Positions 37,801 through 41,599 of a DNA stretch of 64,000 bases are shown in pieces. The stretch spans positions 11,884,001 to 11,948,000 of the forward strand of contig NC_059413.1 of assembly GCF_905220565.1 (NCBI RefSeq). Reading direction: 5' to 3'. The DNA is from Melitaea cinxia (taxonomy: Eukaryota > Arthropoda > Insecta > Lepidoptera > Nymphalidae). Both the position numbers and the translations under genes were made by a program. Position 1 is the stretch's first letter. Every line of letters begins with the position of its first letter. Under the pieces are notes generated by a model. That model worked only from the letters and a program-made list of their open reading frames with translations, did not search any database and was not told where the DNA came from.

Positions 37801-39795
37801 CTCAATTATAGTTAAATTTTAATGAATAGATGTCACATCTAGAAAAAATACGTTGTTCTATAAAATTATTCTTACCTTTTACAATCGTATCTTAACACTA
37901 TTTTGAGATATGTCACTTTGGTATAAAAATGGGCATGTACTCAGTTTCGCGGCTAAGTTGCAAACCGAAAAACGACGTTTTTCTACAAAAAATATGGCGA
38001 TGACCACAGAGTACCGAAACGACACACGTCGTCGTCATCTAGTGAGCTTGAGCGTGTGAGTGTGAGTGAGCGTGTAATTTTATAAAGAGTCTTTTATCTA
38101 TATAAAAATAATGTTGTTAATAGACTCTTTCCGGTAATAACCTTACTTTTAGAAAATTTTGAGAAATGTCATTTTTCCATTTAACCGACGATTGTGTACT
38201 TTGTACGCACGCATTTTTTAATAGATACATGCATAATATAGCAGTGAAACACTGATAATTTTAGAGATTTCTAATGTGATGTCGTACATAAATATTTTGC
38301 GCTTACATTGCAAAAGCTAGCTGAACCCTACGAGAGAGATCAAAATAATTTACATTATTGTACACCTTAAAAAAGTCTAAAAAAGGGACGCGATGGTATA
38401 TGTCTATCTCCTAGGAATAACCCACAATAACCATTTTTTATCCTTTATTTTTTACGAGAAATAATGGCTTATTTACGAAGTGATTTTAAGTAATGCAGCA
38501 TTAATCCTTATCCAATTAAGTACTGTAAATACATTGTGCATTTAACATAGACCAATATGACCCTTTACAGCATGTAATTTAAATGAATATTTTCGAATAT
38601 ATTACAAATTTAAATTCAGAGCCATATCTGTTACGGCGGTACCGGCCGGGGGCCGGTATTAAATAAATAATAATAAAAATAATAGCACTTCAAAGGCCGC
38701 GCTTCGCCTACCACACCGACTTTGTCCTAAACTAAGGTGCGATCTCGCTAGTATCACCCTTAGAACGAACAGACATCCCGAGCCCTCCTAAAGGGTCCAC
38801 TTTTTCCTTCATTGCTGGTTCTCAGTACCCGGCCACCCAACCCAGTGACGCTGTCAAGTCCGCTAGGTCCAACAACACTAGACACACCGAAAAAAAACAA
38901 AAACGCGCTTCGCTCCATTGCAATTTATGATTCACAGCGATCGCACTCGTTTATCGGGGCTCTAGCGAGGAAAATAACAATTATCTATACTATTATTATA
39001 AAGAGGTAAAGTTTCTAACTTTGTTTGTTTGTAGAGAGTAATCTTCACAAATACTGATCATGAAAATTCTTTCAGTAGCAGAAAGCTACACTATTCATAT
39101 TTTATTTTTATTGGTCAAAAAAATCAGTGAAAAAAAATTGTATATGTAAATCAAGTCGCAGAAATGCGAGGGAGATCAAAACTTTACTATATATTTGCAC
39201 CAAAAAAATAATAATTAACGGCCAACGAAGTTGGCACGGATCGGCTAGTTAGGTACTTAATAAAAACGACGTGCTTTCCAGCGCGAAAACAGTAATCCGA
39301 ACTTATAAGTAACGATAAATAAATAAAAAATATTCGAAATTGTATGACAGTATTTAAATACTAAAATGAATTCTTTTTTAAGACAAAACGTGCTGTTCAG
39401 GGCAATATCTTTTTCGGAATCGTATGTTCGTACTTTAGTCGGTATAAAGGTTAATTTTTATACATTTATTTAATTTTATACATTTTAACAATTATATATA
39501 TGATTAGATTAAAACCATTATTTGACATGGCTACATTTTAACGTTAGGCACATTAACAACTTAAGAATGTAGCCAACGTTATAGTTTTTAATTACAGCGT
39601 ACATGAAATATCAATAGTCTCTAACTTGTCAATAAAATACAAATAAAAACATACCTTGTTGAATAGATTTTCCTTTAAATGAAATACTGAGTCAGAGTCT
39701 GGAAATGAACCGGAGATGCCGGTGATGCAGACTTCATCTCCAGGTGGAGGATGAGAGATCTGATATCCTGCTGTCGGCTTGGATTCTGACTCCAT
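71..39795 (-). CDS. FASN: FAS-A: fatty acid synthase paralogue, N-terminal part (KS-MAT-DH), runs off left edge
   Basis: Multi-exon gene for a cytosolic animal-type fatty acid synthase, the homodimeric enzyme that elongates acyl chains with malonyl-CoA. Seventeen coding exons, in transcription order: 39795-39655, 25368-25176, 21817-21697, 17768-17565, 17495-17379, 16318-16155, 15537-15395, 9268-9065, 8913-8724, 8645-8477, 7666-7497, 7137-6977, 6281-6097, 5975-5856, 5710-5601, 5473-5283, 240-71. Every junction has GT/AG and matching phase, giving about 917 residues with no stop. The start ATG lies in a good context (CAACCATGG) five bases after a likely splice acceptor, so an upstream non-coding exon is expected. 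KS and DH motifs are intact, but the MAT is truncated and lacks key residues. Intron 1 is about 14.3 kb. The C-terminal half (rest of DH, ER, KR, ACP, TE) lies beyond position 1. The open frame argues against a dead pseudogene. Confidence 0.9.
511..1233 (+). CDS. LINE ORF1 protein (RNA-binding)
   Basis: 240 residues, intact. An N-terminal helical and coiled-coil stretch (about residues 1-70) is followed by a basic RRRRQ patch and a region like the RRM-type core of L1-class ORF1 proteins (LLLYGVPEE, then YRLGR...KPRPIVVKF at about residues 75-140), with a C-terminal domain up to about residue 205. Such proteins bind LINE RNA to form the RNP used in target-primed reverse transcription. The start was taken as the first ATG, which precedes the coiled coil. 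It lies 541 bp before ORF2 in the same element. Confidence 0.8.
   Translation: MDSIKDSLAEMTALFHSKMEEFQRDLQKTTSPTTTSLATEFSNFKAFVISALNTLQKQVELLTRDFDNQEMRRRRQTLLLYGVPEEKSEDTTSLVTSLIAERLLLQNFSSSSIKYSYRLGRTLNKKPRPIVVKFRETTIRDKVWFSKTKFRGTGVTQSEFLTKRRHEVFLEARKRFGISHCWTWDGFVYVLAADGSRHKAECLLDLNNIPNVKSPVQAEVVDKKSTDKVIIPRTKRITKK
1775..4720 (+). CDS. LINE ORF2: AP endonuclease and reverse transcriptase
   Basis: 981 residues, intact. The N-terminal exonuclease/endonuclease/phosphatase-type endonuclease spans about residues 45-270, with INAQS, SETW, GGGVAIY, GDFN and a final YHD motif. The reverse transcriptase spans about residues 480-800: DYRPIS, FQSGFR, a palm motif LLDFSNAFN in which the usual D of AFD is N, GVPQGGVLSPLLF, and the catalytic YADD at about residue 697. 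A C-terminal domain ends with the WNSLPVSIR-type segment shared by many CR1/Jockey elements. The enzyme nicks target DNA and copies LINE RNA into it. Closest relative in the window: the ORF at 10745-12836. Confidence 0.92.
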   Translation: MSLDDSFDDSFQSISSDELNSDGSFHSIPPSLSDSLECYLNDVGCNLNIIHINAQSIPAHFPDMLSSFQNKHLHAILVSETWLKPCLPSMSYSLPGFHLIRNDHIYRPGGGVAIYLRSHIPFSIVSFSQNNNDGEPEHLLIEVTLSHTKLLLGVYYSPTKNVDYFLSFENLLDSFTPLYGHTVIMGDFNTCLLKNDTRSLRLTAAVNGSNLNILPLSATHCFPNCIPSLLDLIIVSSTDHVVKHGQCPALAFSYHDLLFLSYKINPPKAKPSILLQRNFSGMNLDRLREDAAKIDWLAAVNGRPVDEQIDILNSLITQLYDIHAPIRRIRIKHLPAPWITPEIKTLQQRKNLAKAKYRSNPTEENNSIYKKYRNRCNKLCRDTHRRHILKSILEDSNTSRVWKFLKSLGVGKILNANIQSNAIDLNQLNHHFCSSDAIDYATKLNTINLLSASLAPTSSSFSFLQLTECDIRKNILAIKSDAVGCDSISRKMIVPIIDYLTPILTSIFNNSIMTSTFPSSWKDAQIIPLPKKSNASSLSDYRPISILPFLSKVLERLLYHQLEFILCSNNLLNPFQSGFRTGHSTTTALVKITDDIRLAMDNQELTVLTLLDFSNAFNMVDYDILLAVLKSLNISPSVIKWFHSYLNGRRQRIRVQDSCSEWLTVNAGVPQGGVLSPLLFSIFINNITSRITSRYHLYADDLQIYAHSKLTDIPSTISSLNSDLNEIVNWSNSFGLKVNPVKSQAIIIGSSRLVRRLDESLLPPIIFNNNIISYSTEVKNLGVIFDRNLAWNSQVKELSRKMFCAISSLRRLRNILPIPTKIVLAKTILLPILDYADTCYLDLREDQLNKLERIQNLSIRFIFGLRKYDHISDFRKQLGWLPIRFRRNTHSLSLLYCSLFNPKTPCYLKERFELLSNSHDRSLRSDSNLLLKIPSHSSSFYSNSLSVQAARLWNSLPVSIRRAQSLESFKSHLKDHYLKLL
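5001..5040 (+). ncRNA. Conserved hairpin in LINE 3' UTR (copy 1)
   Basis: GTCTGGAAGAG, then a stem ATCGCT (5014-5019) and AGCGAT (5024-5029), then AAGACCGC. The same layout with compensatory stem changes occurs at 13101-13140 and 50819-50856. It probably serves as the recognition element for the LINE's own reverse transcriptase, as known for some L2/CR1-type LINE tails. Confidence 0.65.
5856..8913 (-). CDS. FASN: FAS-A malonyl/acetyltransferase region, truncated and catalytically degenerate (exons 9-14)
   Basis: Exons 8913-8724, 8645-8477, 7666-7497, 7137-6977, 6281-6097 and 5975-5856 code about residues 430-760: KS-MAT linker, MAT and post-MAT linker. The nucleophile Ser is present at about residue 608, but its motif is GDSVS rather than GHSxG. 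The residue 25 positions on, which is the malonyl-carboxylate-binding Arg606 in human FASN, is Leu633. Residue 659 (end of exon 12, ...GYSE) is followed directly by SSLSFEES, which aligns to the end of the domain, so about 110 residues including the ferredoxin-like subdomain and the catalytic His of the FHS motif are absent. The later EIAPH motif reads EIGPD. Exons 12 and 13 meet at phase 0, consistent with clean loss of one or more exons. I infer that this protein cannot load malonyl-CoA on its own. Confidence 0.85.
6412..6596 (+). mobile_element. Non-autonomous Helitron (Lep1-like)
   Basis: Begins with TC after an A and ends in CTAG followed by T, the Helitron A^T insertion context; the tail reads GGGTCAGCTAGT. 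It shares the GTCACAATGTTAGTC start region and the tail with the copy at 41385-41583. It sits in the FAS-A intron where MAT exons are missing and has no coding capacity. Confidence 0.6.
6600..6815. other. Unassigned GC-richer segment in FAS-A intron 12
   Basis: A patch of higher GC than its surroundings, with no FAS-like translation in any frame. A short minus-strand frame is open but matches nothing I recognise. It may be a fragment of an unrecognised repeat. Confidence 0.3.
7280..7465 (+). repeat. SINE-like repeat copy with a perfect 44-bp tandem duplication
   Basis: A diverged copy of the family also seen at 14675-14825, 24420-24530 and 60925-61063 (CTGGGGATTGGG-like core, CGCTTACCAYCAG, CGTTTGYC tail). 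Positions 7280-7323 and 7324-7367 are identical 44-bp units, so the duplication is recent. Confidence 0.65.
7794..8041 (-). repeat. TIR repeat family (AACCGACTTCAA termini), partial copy
   Basis: Starts with the GTGTTTGCTCG...ACCGACTTCAATTACATCG end seen at 18385 and reads into the same internal sequence (TTTCCCTC...GATTCCATCATC). It is non-coding. Other copies are at 18385-19132, 44580-44999, 46047-46445 and 58210-58628. Confidence 0.6.
8084..8370 (+). mobile_element. tRNA-derived SINE-like repeat
   Basis: Contains an A-box-like element TAACTCAGGGG and a B-box-like GGTTCATATCC about 50 bp apart. A second copy in opposite orientation is at 51733-51966 and has the better A box TAGCTCAGGTGGG. 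Not a functional tRNA: there is no cloverleaf. Confidence 0.5.
9065..39795 (-). CDS. FASN: FAS-A ketosynthase domain (exons 1-8)
   Basis: The KS condenses the growing acyl chain with malonyl-ACP. Exons 39795-39655, 25368-25176, 21817-21697, 17768-17565, 17495-17379, 16318-16155, 15537-15395 and 9268-9065 code about residues 1-429. The active-site Cys is at about residue 179 in DTACSSS, the first catalytic His at about 311 in EAHGTGT, and the second at about 349 in KSNLGHSEP. Their spacing (132 and 38 residues) equals that of human FASN Cys161, His293 and His331, so the triad looks intact. The domain closes with the conserved NNFGFGGANAHV segment. The exon boundaries fall inside conserved motifs (for example EAHGTG|T) and rejoin exactly, which supports the splice model. 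Confidence 0.92.
10745..12836 (+). CDS. LINE ORF2 fragment: reverse transcriptase and C-terminal domain
   Basis: About 696 uninterrupted residues from the insertion junction to the stop; the open frame continues artificially upstream into the older LINE (to 10677). The endonuclease domain is lost by 5' truncation. RT motifs are present: HYRPIS, FQSGFR, LIDFSNAFNAVD, GVPQGGILF and YADDLQLY, then CRFIYGLRKYDH-like and WNELPVNIR C-terminal segments. It aligns along its whole length with the ORF2 at 1775-4720 and shares the D-to-N change in the palm motif. It cannot move alone without an endonuclease, but the intact frame shows that insertion was recent. Confidence 0.88.
13101..13140 (+). ncRNA. 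Conserved hairpin in LINE 3' UTR (copy 2)
   Basis: TGACTGGTAG, then a stem TAAGGC (13112-13117) and GCCTTA (13124-13129) around loop TGTACG, then AAGTCCGCC. The stem bases differ from copy 1 but pairing is kept, while the flanking ACTGG and AAGNCCGC are conserved. Confidence 0.65.
14675..14825 (+). repeat. SINE-like repeat with poly(A) tail
   Basis: Core TTCCTGGGGGGATTGGGG, GGTAATCGCTTACCATCA, GAGCCGTACGCTTG, tail TTTGCCGACCTAGTGACAT plus poly(A). Related copies are at 7280, 24420 and 60925. It lies just past the old LINE in FAS-A intron 7. Confidence 0.6.
15600..15900. other. Intronic segment, no recognised content
   Basis: Between FAS-A exons 6 and 7. A 62-codon plus-strand frame (15650-15838) rich in Arg and Thr is open but matches no family I know and has no gene context; I regard it as chance. 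Confidence 0.3.
16414..16600 (+). mobile_element. tRNA-headed SINE fragment
   Basis: Carries a near-canonical B box (GAGTTCGATCCCCGC) and the GTGGTCTGGGCGTTTGTGC body shared with the complete copy at 16984-17346. The A box and 3' tail are degenerate. Non-coding. Confidence 0.6.
16984..17346 (+). mobile_element. tRNA-derived SINE, complete, with 15-bp target duplication
   Basis: Flanked by TATACAAATATACAT on both sides (16969-16983 and 17347-17361). Head: A-box-like TTGGTGCAACGGTTA and B-box-like GGGTTCTATCC. The 3' end AGGCCTATGCCCAGTAG...ACAGGCTGAAG resembles the RTE tail at 22007-22060, so it was probably mobilised by RTE machinery. Confidence 0.85.
18385..19132 (-). repeat. TIR repeat family, long copy with internal duplication
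   Basis: Ends are ACCGACTTCAATTACATCG (about 18409) and GGAAGTCGGTTAA (about 19118), an inverted pair. Inside, a block of about 135 bp (CGGTACACCCRGTAAAAAG...GGGATATC) is repeated at about 18570 and 18720. No ORF. Confidence 0.65.
19371..19860 (-). pseudogene. Degenerate LINE ORF1-like fragment
   Basis: The minus-strand frame 19838-19569 reads IESVKRLGRKSEKPRPIIV, the signature of L1/RTE-type ORF1 RNA-binding cores, followed after a stop by a basic frame (19562-19371). No RT follows, so only the 5' part survives. The tandem repeat immediately upstream (19905-20215) may be its 5' UTR. Confidence 0.5.
19905..20215 (-). repeat. Two tandem ~150-bp monomers upstream of LINE ORF1 remnant
   Basis: Two imperfect head-to-tail units, about 19915-20060 and 20065-20215, each with GTCAGTTC/CGACAGTTC, GATCTTG, TGTTCGAAAATAACGTG and GAGTGCACTT. 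The unit length is a multiple of three, so a plus-strand frame (19885-20214) stays open with a duplicated 50-residue unit; a minus frame does too. I read it as LINE 5' UTR monomers rather than a protein. Confidence 0.5.
20391..20719 (-). mobile_element. RTE-tailed composite SINE with 9-bp target duplication
   Basis: Flanked by GTACAAATA (20382-20390 and 20720-20728). Read on the minus strand: head CTGTGTGGCTACGG, CTAAGGGATAACAC module, GC-rich body, then the RTE-like end GGACATAGGCCT (plus strand) and a (TGA)n tail. Other copies are at 53639-53997, 60061-60409, 62806-63060 and fragments at 28274 and 44361. Confidence 0.85.
22007..22996 (-). mobile_element. RTE-clade LINE, 5'-truncated, 14-bp target duplication
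   Basis: Flanked by GTACGTAGTACGCA (21993-22006 and 22997-23010). The minus strand codes, in broken frames, the RTE reverse transcriptase from GVRQGDVISPKLF and the catalytic FADD (about 22780) through MNLDKTKVM, YLGHTIQL and LPVLTYGAET to the C-terminal GRPPARWTDDL segment that reaches the 3' end. The 3' end GGCCTATGTCCAGCAGTGG is shared with the SINEs of this window. Frameshifts make it inactive. Confidence 0.88.
23600..24890 (-). mobile_element. Degenerate Jockey/CR1-type LINE with internal deletion and SINE-like insertion
   Basis: Minus-strand order: RT start (LKPKRSAGPDGI, 24890-24687; PIPKKG and FRPVAILS, about 24700-24590), then a SINE-like repeat (24290-24530), then the RT thumb and C-terminal part (VRDLGFQFDAKL, 24314-23973; LERIQNKFTRFLYHR, 23945-23604). 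The catalytic palm is deleted. Confidence 0.7.
24290..24530 (+). repeat. SINE-like repeat inside LINE remnant
   Basis: Head AGCAGGAATTTCCTGCTC, GGAGCAGCCTGACT, CGACCTTACAGAAGA; tail TTTGCCGAACTAGTGATAT and poly(A). Longest match in the window: 60775-61063. Confidence 0.6.
25438..26730. other. FAS-A intron 1, AT-rich stretch, nothing recognised
   Basis: About 1.3 kb of AT-rich DNA downstream of exon 2's acceptor. The open frames here are short and low-complexity. A GC-richer island at about 26120-26210 has no recognised match. Confidence 0.4.
26734..27712. pseudogene. LINE ORF1-like fragments in opposite orientations
   Basis: The minus frame 27484-27215 is coiled-coil-like and resembles the helical part of CR1/Jockey ORF1 proteins; it continues brokenly to 26734. 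Immediately beside it a plus frame (27510-27710) codes a Cys/His-rich PHD-finger-like segment (CNKECRRCYHVEKC ... WKHC). The two halves face away from each other, so the copy is rearranged. Family tentative. Confidence 0.4.
27798..27832. repeat. (TA)n microsatellite
   Basis: Alternating TA run with one ATGT interruption. Confidence 0.9.
28274..28357 (-). mobile_element. 3'-end fragment of RTE-tailed SINE
   Basis: (ATC)n followed by CAGTCCATTGCTGGACATAG and GGCCTCCATAAG on the plus strand: the tail and terminal segment of the composite SINE, cut off after about 80 bp. Confidence 0.75.
29105..30960 (-). pseudogene. Broken transposase-like gene (RNase H-like type, family uncertain)
   Basis: Successive minus-strand frames: 30959-30645 and 30553-30335 (acidic, low-complexity N-terminus), 30147-29920 (HRDYVTKCQ ... 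DQCEDCTAYK, a CxxC motif), 29863-29516 (FTIYDLKSKDVSCYVWHEG ... FYSGSCCRQQKNK), 29601-29377 (FLIKGHSQNEGDSAHSTIE) and a frame-shifted C-terminus to about 29110. This layout is that of a widespread invertebrate family of putative transposases in which I expect YSDN where this copy has YSGS, so an acidic residue appears lost. Several stops and frameshifts make it non-functional. I have no firm family name (DUF7869-like is my best guess). Confidence 0.55.
31711..31803. repeat. (GT)n and (AT)n microsatellites
   Basis: A GT run (31711-31740) and an AT run (about 31770-31802) just beyond the 3' end of the Dong-like LINE. Confidence 0.9.
31995..35597 (-). CDS. Dong/R4-like LINE ORF: reverse transcriptase with restriction-like endonuclease
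   Basis: 1200 residues, uninterrupted. Order: Pro/Gly/Arg-rich N-terminus; Myb-like DNA-binding segment RWTPKMNESVMRAYYRA (about residues 94-112); RT from about residue 440 with NYRPITCLTSIYK, IFQGDCLSPLWF and the catalytic YMDD (about residue 705); and a C-terminal restriction-like endonuclease with a zinc knuckle-like CRAC...H...C (about residue 1005) and KPDIVVMDRARSRVF LVDIT, holding the PD...D catalytic core. This architecture is specific to the early-branching R2/R4/Dong LINEs that insert at defined targets. A MEDD-type start a little downstream (MMEDDLQ) is an alternative. The intact frame suggests recent activity. Confidence 0.92.
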   Translation of the reverse strand: MESVSASPSEYISTQKNTMMEDDLQRRIGPLPGGRQGASGAGAGRGSMRAASQPRRPAPPPDRLGYPPSPPVGLATTESQGTQHSLPAAGGVRRMRWTPKMNESVMRAYYRAVGRETGRTGYRAVMHREFLLLEPTLTVTEQNLADRARYIQRKGIFDAAELERFRREAAPEVEPVSTVRNEVSTQQEGVRSEAPVEVITEGAVAQKVEQMRGILQEAISETRGAPLEMRPRLSRLPLNAATRNAIEAANRLLPPYLEGTLSLEDTGSILFGAALAVHRLVGAKTQESGRATHKNSDVPAWKRRIERRINLARALIGRLLAFRSGNTRPRIVRSVRMAFNGLGISLDQPDIADKLTERIDGLKQRIAAWGKRIRRYSERFERFRENRLFVSDQKRFYRKLENPISSSASLKPSTVDLVAFWRNIWSGEVEHEEGPWIAAVQDACAKIEPMNPIAISTEDVSGAVRRTPNWKSPGADGLHHYWLKGLSVCHATLARQYQEAIDRKTLPNLFTTGITHLAPKSTNTADPTNYRPITCLTSIYKTLTSVLSCKISRHIGEFNILSAAQNGCRGGGRGTKELLLIDSVAGQLVRRNRRNFSAAWIDYKKAFDSVPHSWLLRVLELYKVDQAVRDFLGVCMGQWSTILSLQGERLTGADDPIRIRRGIFQGDCLSPLWFCLSLNPLSTLLERSGTGFQFRRGGTKVSHLLYMDDLKLLAPNAARLQELLKITTEFSSSIRMQLGVDKCAVVHVDRGQVTQSSQLSLELTSFKTLSEAESYRYLGMSQCIGVKEVDMKQAVCEIFFGRLTKVLRSYLSGANKVRVYNAWVMPTLLYTFGILRWTQTELDALDRRVRTTMTHHRMHHPKSSVMRLYISRKCGGRGMLSAKTMHNREVCSLRAYFETRRDSALHGDVSMCDKGLTPLALAKENWQKPVVLSTSDRETVWMEKELHGRFYKALHAPHVDSKASVQWLRFGDLFGETEGFVCAIQDQVVKTNNYRKHVLKDGTPDFCRACRHPGESLRHVLSGCSVLANTEYLHRHNQVAKILHQELALMYGLLEQRMPYYQYSPVPVLERDGVRLYWDLPIATDRTILANKPDIVVMDRARSRVFLVDITVPHDENLVKAETEKKRKYLDLAHEIVDMWGVGSAEIIPIVISANGLIPVSLAHHLRQLGIRDGSLAARMQKAVLLDSARIVRRFLSLQP
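35631..35706 (-). ncRNA. Pseudoknot-like RNA module in Dong-like 5' UTR
   Basis: Stem 1 TGCCG (35706-35702) with CGGCA (35692-35688); the loop of stem 1, GTGGTTC (35700-35694), pairs with GGACCAC (35677-35671); a small hairpin GTCG (35651-35648) with CGAC (35640-35637) is followed by CTAAGGG (35637-35631). The same elements head the composite SINEs with compensating changes. Confidence 0.5.
35707..35732. repeat. (TAA)n tract, target of the Dong-like element
   Basis: Plus strand (ATT)n. It also forms the 3' tail of the degenerate LINE at 35745-36990, whose minus-strand 3' end points into it. Confidence 0.85.
35745..36990 (-). mobile_element. Degenerate 5'-truncated LINE (Jockey/CR1 type)
   Basis: Minus strand, broken frames: QFGFRAGRSTSDAVNELTN and IAKAFDTV near 36960-36810, FADDTALLF (36690-36328 frame), LGVVIDNNLRFDEHI and RAQRAILRYHY (36364-36020), and a C-terminus to 35745, ending in (TAA)n. 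Frameshifts between each part. Confidence 0.75.
37015..38200. repeat. Iterated degenerate motifs, possible subterminal region of a DNA transposon
   Basis: Five copies of AATATGGYCCTTTTG-like motif (37021, 37094, 37167, 37219, 37452) spaced 50-230 bp, then several GTCATTTTTCTATATAAA-like motifs (about 37709, 37765, 37829, 37913, 38165). Inverted relatives of the first lie at 30961-30977 and a match to the second at 28446. No coding frame. They may bracket the transposase-like remnant at 29105-30960. Confidence 0.4.
38600..38983. other. GC-rich intronic patch with palindrome, possible solo LTR piece
   Basis: Starts near TGTTACGGCGG (38629) and contains the inverted repeat TACCGGCC (38640-38647) / GGCCGGTA (38651-38658). 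Codes nothing recognisable. A TG start would suit an LTR, but I see no matching end. Confidence 0.3.
38984..39248 (+). mobile_element. Non-autonomous Helitron, complete
   Basis: Starts TCTATACTATTATT after A (38983) and ends CTAG before T (39249). The 3' hairpin GCCAAC-GAA-GTTGGC (39221-39235) lies 9 nt before CTAG. All diagnostic Helitron features are present; 265 bp, no ORF. It lies in FAS-A intron 1, about 0.4 kb from exon 1. Confidence 0.85.
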
Positions 39796-39805
39796 GGTTG
39801 CTGAA
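39793..39805 (-). promoter_or_regulatory. FAS-A start codon context and upstream splice acceptor
   Basis: Minus strand TTTCAG|CAACCATGG: a 3' splice site five bases before the ATG, with A at -3 and G at +4. An in-frame ATG 36 bases upstream lies across the intron and is not favoured. Confidence 0.7.
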
Positions 39806-40328
39806 ATATGTTTAAAACACATACTATACACCTATACTTCAAACAAGAGGTTACATCAGTACTGGAGTGGAGACCGCGTCTTGACAAATGCAGTTCTAAC
39901 TCAGATCTACGAGTGCGCGTGCCTTCACCTTAAAACACAGATCTTAAGAAACGGAAACCGAAAAAAAATCGCAAAAGGTTAAATATGTGGCTTTATGTTC
40001 ACCTATTTAATAACTTGGGTGGTAATAATAAATACAACATATATAGTTAATAATTTGGTTGGTTATTCAACAGACCATATGATGTTATCATGGTATCAAT
40101 TTTACGAGGCATTAGAAAATGCAAAAATTAATACAGATAAATTTAGACTAACTTTTTAAATATTGTTTTTAATTTTAATTTTTATTTCTATGCTCTGATA
40201 GTTTGATAATTCCTATTGGTTATAATATTTCTCTGCTCGCACGCTCCACTTCAATGGACACACTAAATGAAAACCCCTAAATAATTCGTACACAAAGGAT
40301 GTAAAATGCTCATAAAATAAAAACTACT

Positions 40329-41104
40329 TTTTTTACTATCGCGGGGGAACCCATTTACGGGTGAAATCCAGGATGCCCGGGTAGGCATTCCTAGACCGTA
40401 TGTCGGCTTCAGCACTTGGGGGTGTAATACCGACCAAAACCCTTGCGGGTGCCTTCAGCCGCATTAATTGGAGGGTCCCGGATCTGCAGGCAACAGGATC
40501 CCTGCAGTGACAGACTGGCCTCGGTGAAAAGACCAGGATTCTGAGAGTCCGGGTCCCGAGCCCTACTCCAAGTGCTGAACGAGCCGGGAAGCCACTATTC
40601 TCTCCAAGAGTTTCCCAGCTTCGTTCAGCAACACCACCGGCTGCATCGACGAAGCCGGGTCCGGGGTCCGCCCTGCCTTAGGAAGTAGGCAAAGCCGACC
40701 CTCCTTCCAGGCCCCCGGGAACTGACCAGACCGCAGGCAGCGGTCAAAAAGTTCCCGAAGGCTATCGCAGAGGTGCCCGAGAGCGATCGCAAGCACTCTC
40801 CCGTTCACTCCGTCTGGATTCCGCGCCCTCTTCTTACTCCGAAGGCGGGACAAAGCCACCTCCATTTCAGCCTCTGTGATGGGTAGCGGAACACCCTCCT
40901 CCTCGTCCGGCGTCTGCCAAGCCATCCTGGGAGGTATGAAGCAGTCGAGAAAGAGTTCCCTGACGATCCTTCTCAGTTGCTCCGGCTGTAGCGTTTCACT
41001 GATGGGGGCCGACTGGTCGCGTAGCTTGTTCCACGCCCAATTCTACGGTCGGCCCCGGGGGGTCTCTCTCCTAATCCCCAATTAACTCCAACCAGGCCTC
41101 TTCC
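40329..41104 (-). mobile_element. R1-type LINE fragment, internally deleted, 15-bp target duplication
   Basis: Flanked by AAAATAAAAACTACT (40314-40328 and 41105-41119). GC-rich. The minus strand frame 40925-40563 is the RT start (NPDGVNGRVLAIAL, WKEGRLCLLPKAGR, LLNEAGKLLERI); it then jumps to a 3' end with a short A tail. Most of the RT is missing, so the copy is dead. Confidence 0.8.
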
Positions 41105-41384
41105 AAAATAAAAACTACTGGGTCAAACTAAATCTAACTTTTATAGGACTAAATGGAAAGTGTCTCCCATCGAACAAAAAAAAACAAAGAATCGCCTAAA
41201 TTGGATCAGAAATCTCGACTAAATTGGATCTCGTAATTGGTGTACGTACATTAAAAACTAGAAATGGAATGGAATTGGAATTTAAATGAAAGAGATTCCA
41301 TCATGGGATAAGTAGTGCCTTTATACTAGCATTGTTTATAAGAGCTATTTCCTTTTGCTATCCTAGTGTATATAAATTGTTAAA

Positions 41385-41583
41385 TCTTAATATATATAAA
41401 TCTCGTGTCACAATGTTTGTCCTCAATGGACTCCTAAACCACTTAACCGATTATAATAAAATTCGCACACCATGTGCAGTTCGATCCAACTTAAAAGATA
41501 GGCTATATTTTATTTTGATATATTATGTTATTATTATATTTCAGAAAAAAATAAGGTGATACGAAGTTCGCCAGGTCAGCTAG
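41385..41583 (+). mobile_element. Non-autonomous Helitron (Lep1-like)
   Basis: Starts TCTTAATATATATAAATCTC after A and ends GGTCAGCTAG before T, with a small CGAA/TTCG hairpin upstream. Related to 6412-6596 and 45022-45226. Confidence 0.7.
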
Positions 41584-41599
41584 TAAATAATAAATAATT

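Noticed and set aside
71..39795. FAS-A as a processed or dead pseudogene
   Set aside because: Introns are present with good splice sites and all 17 exons remain in phase with no stop.
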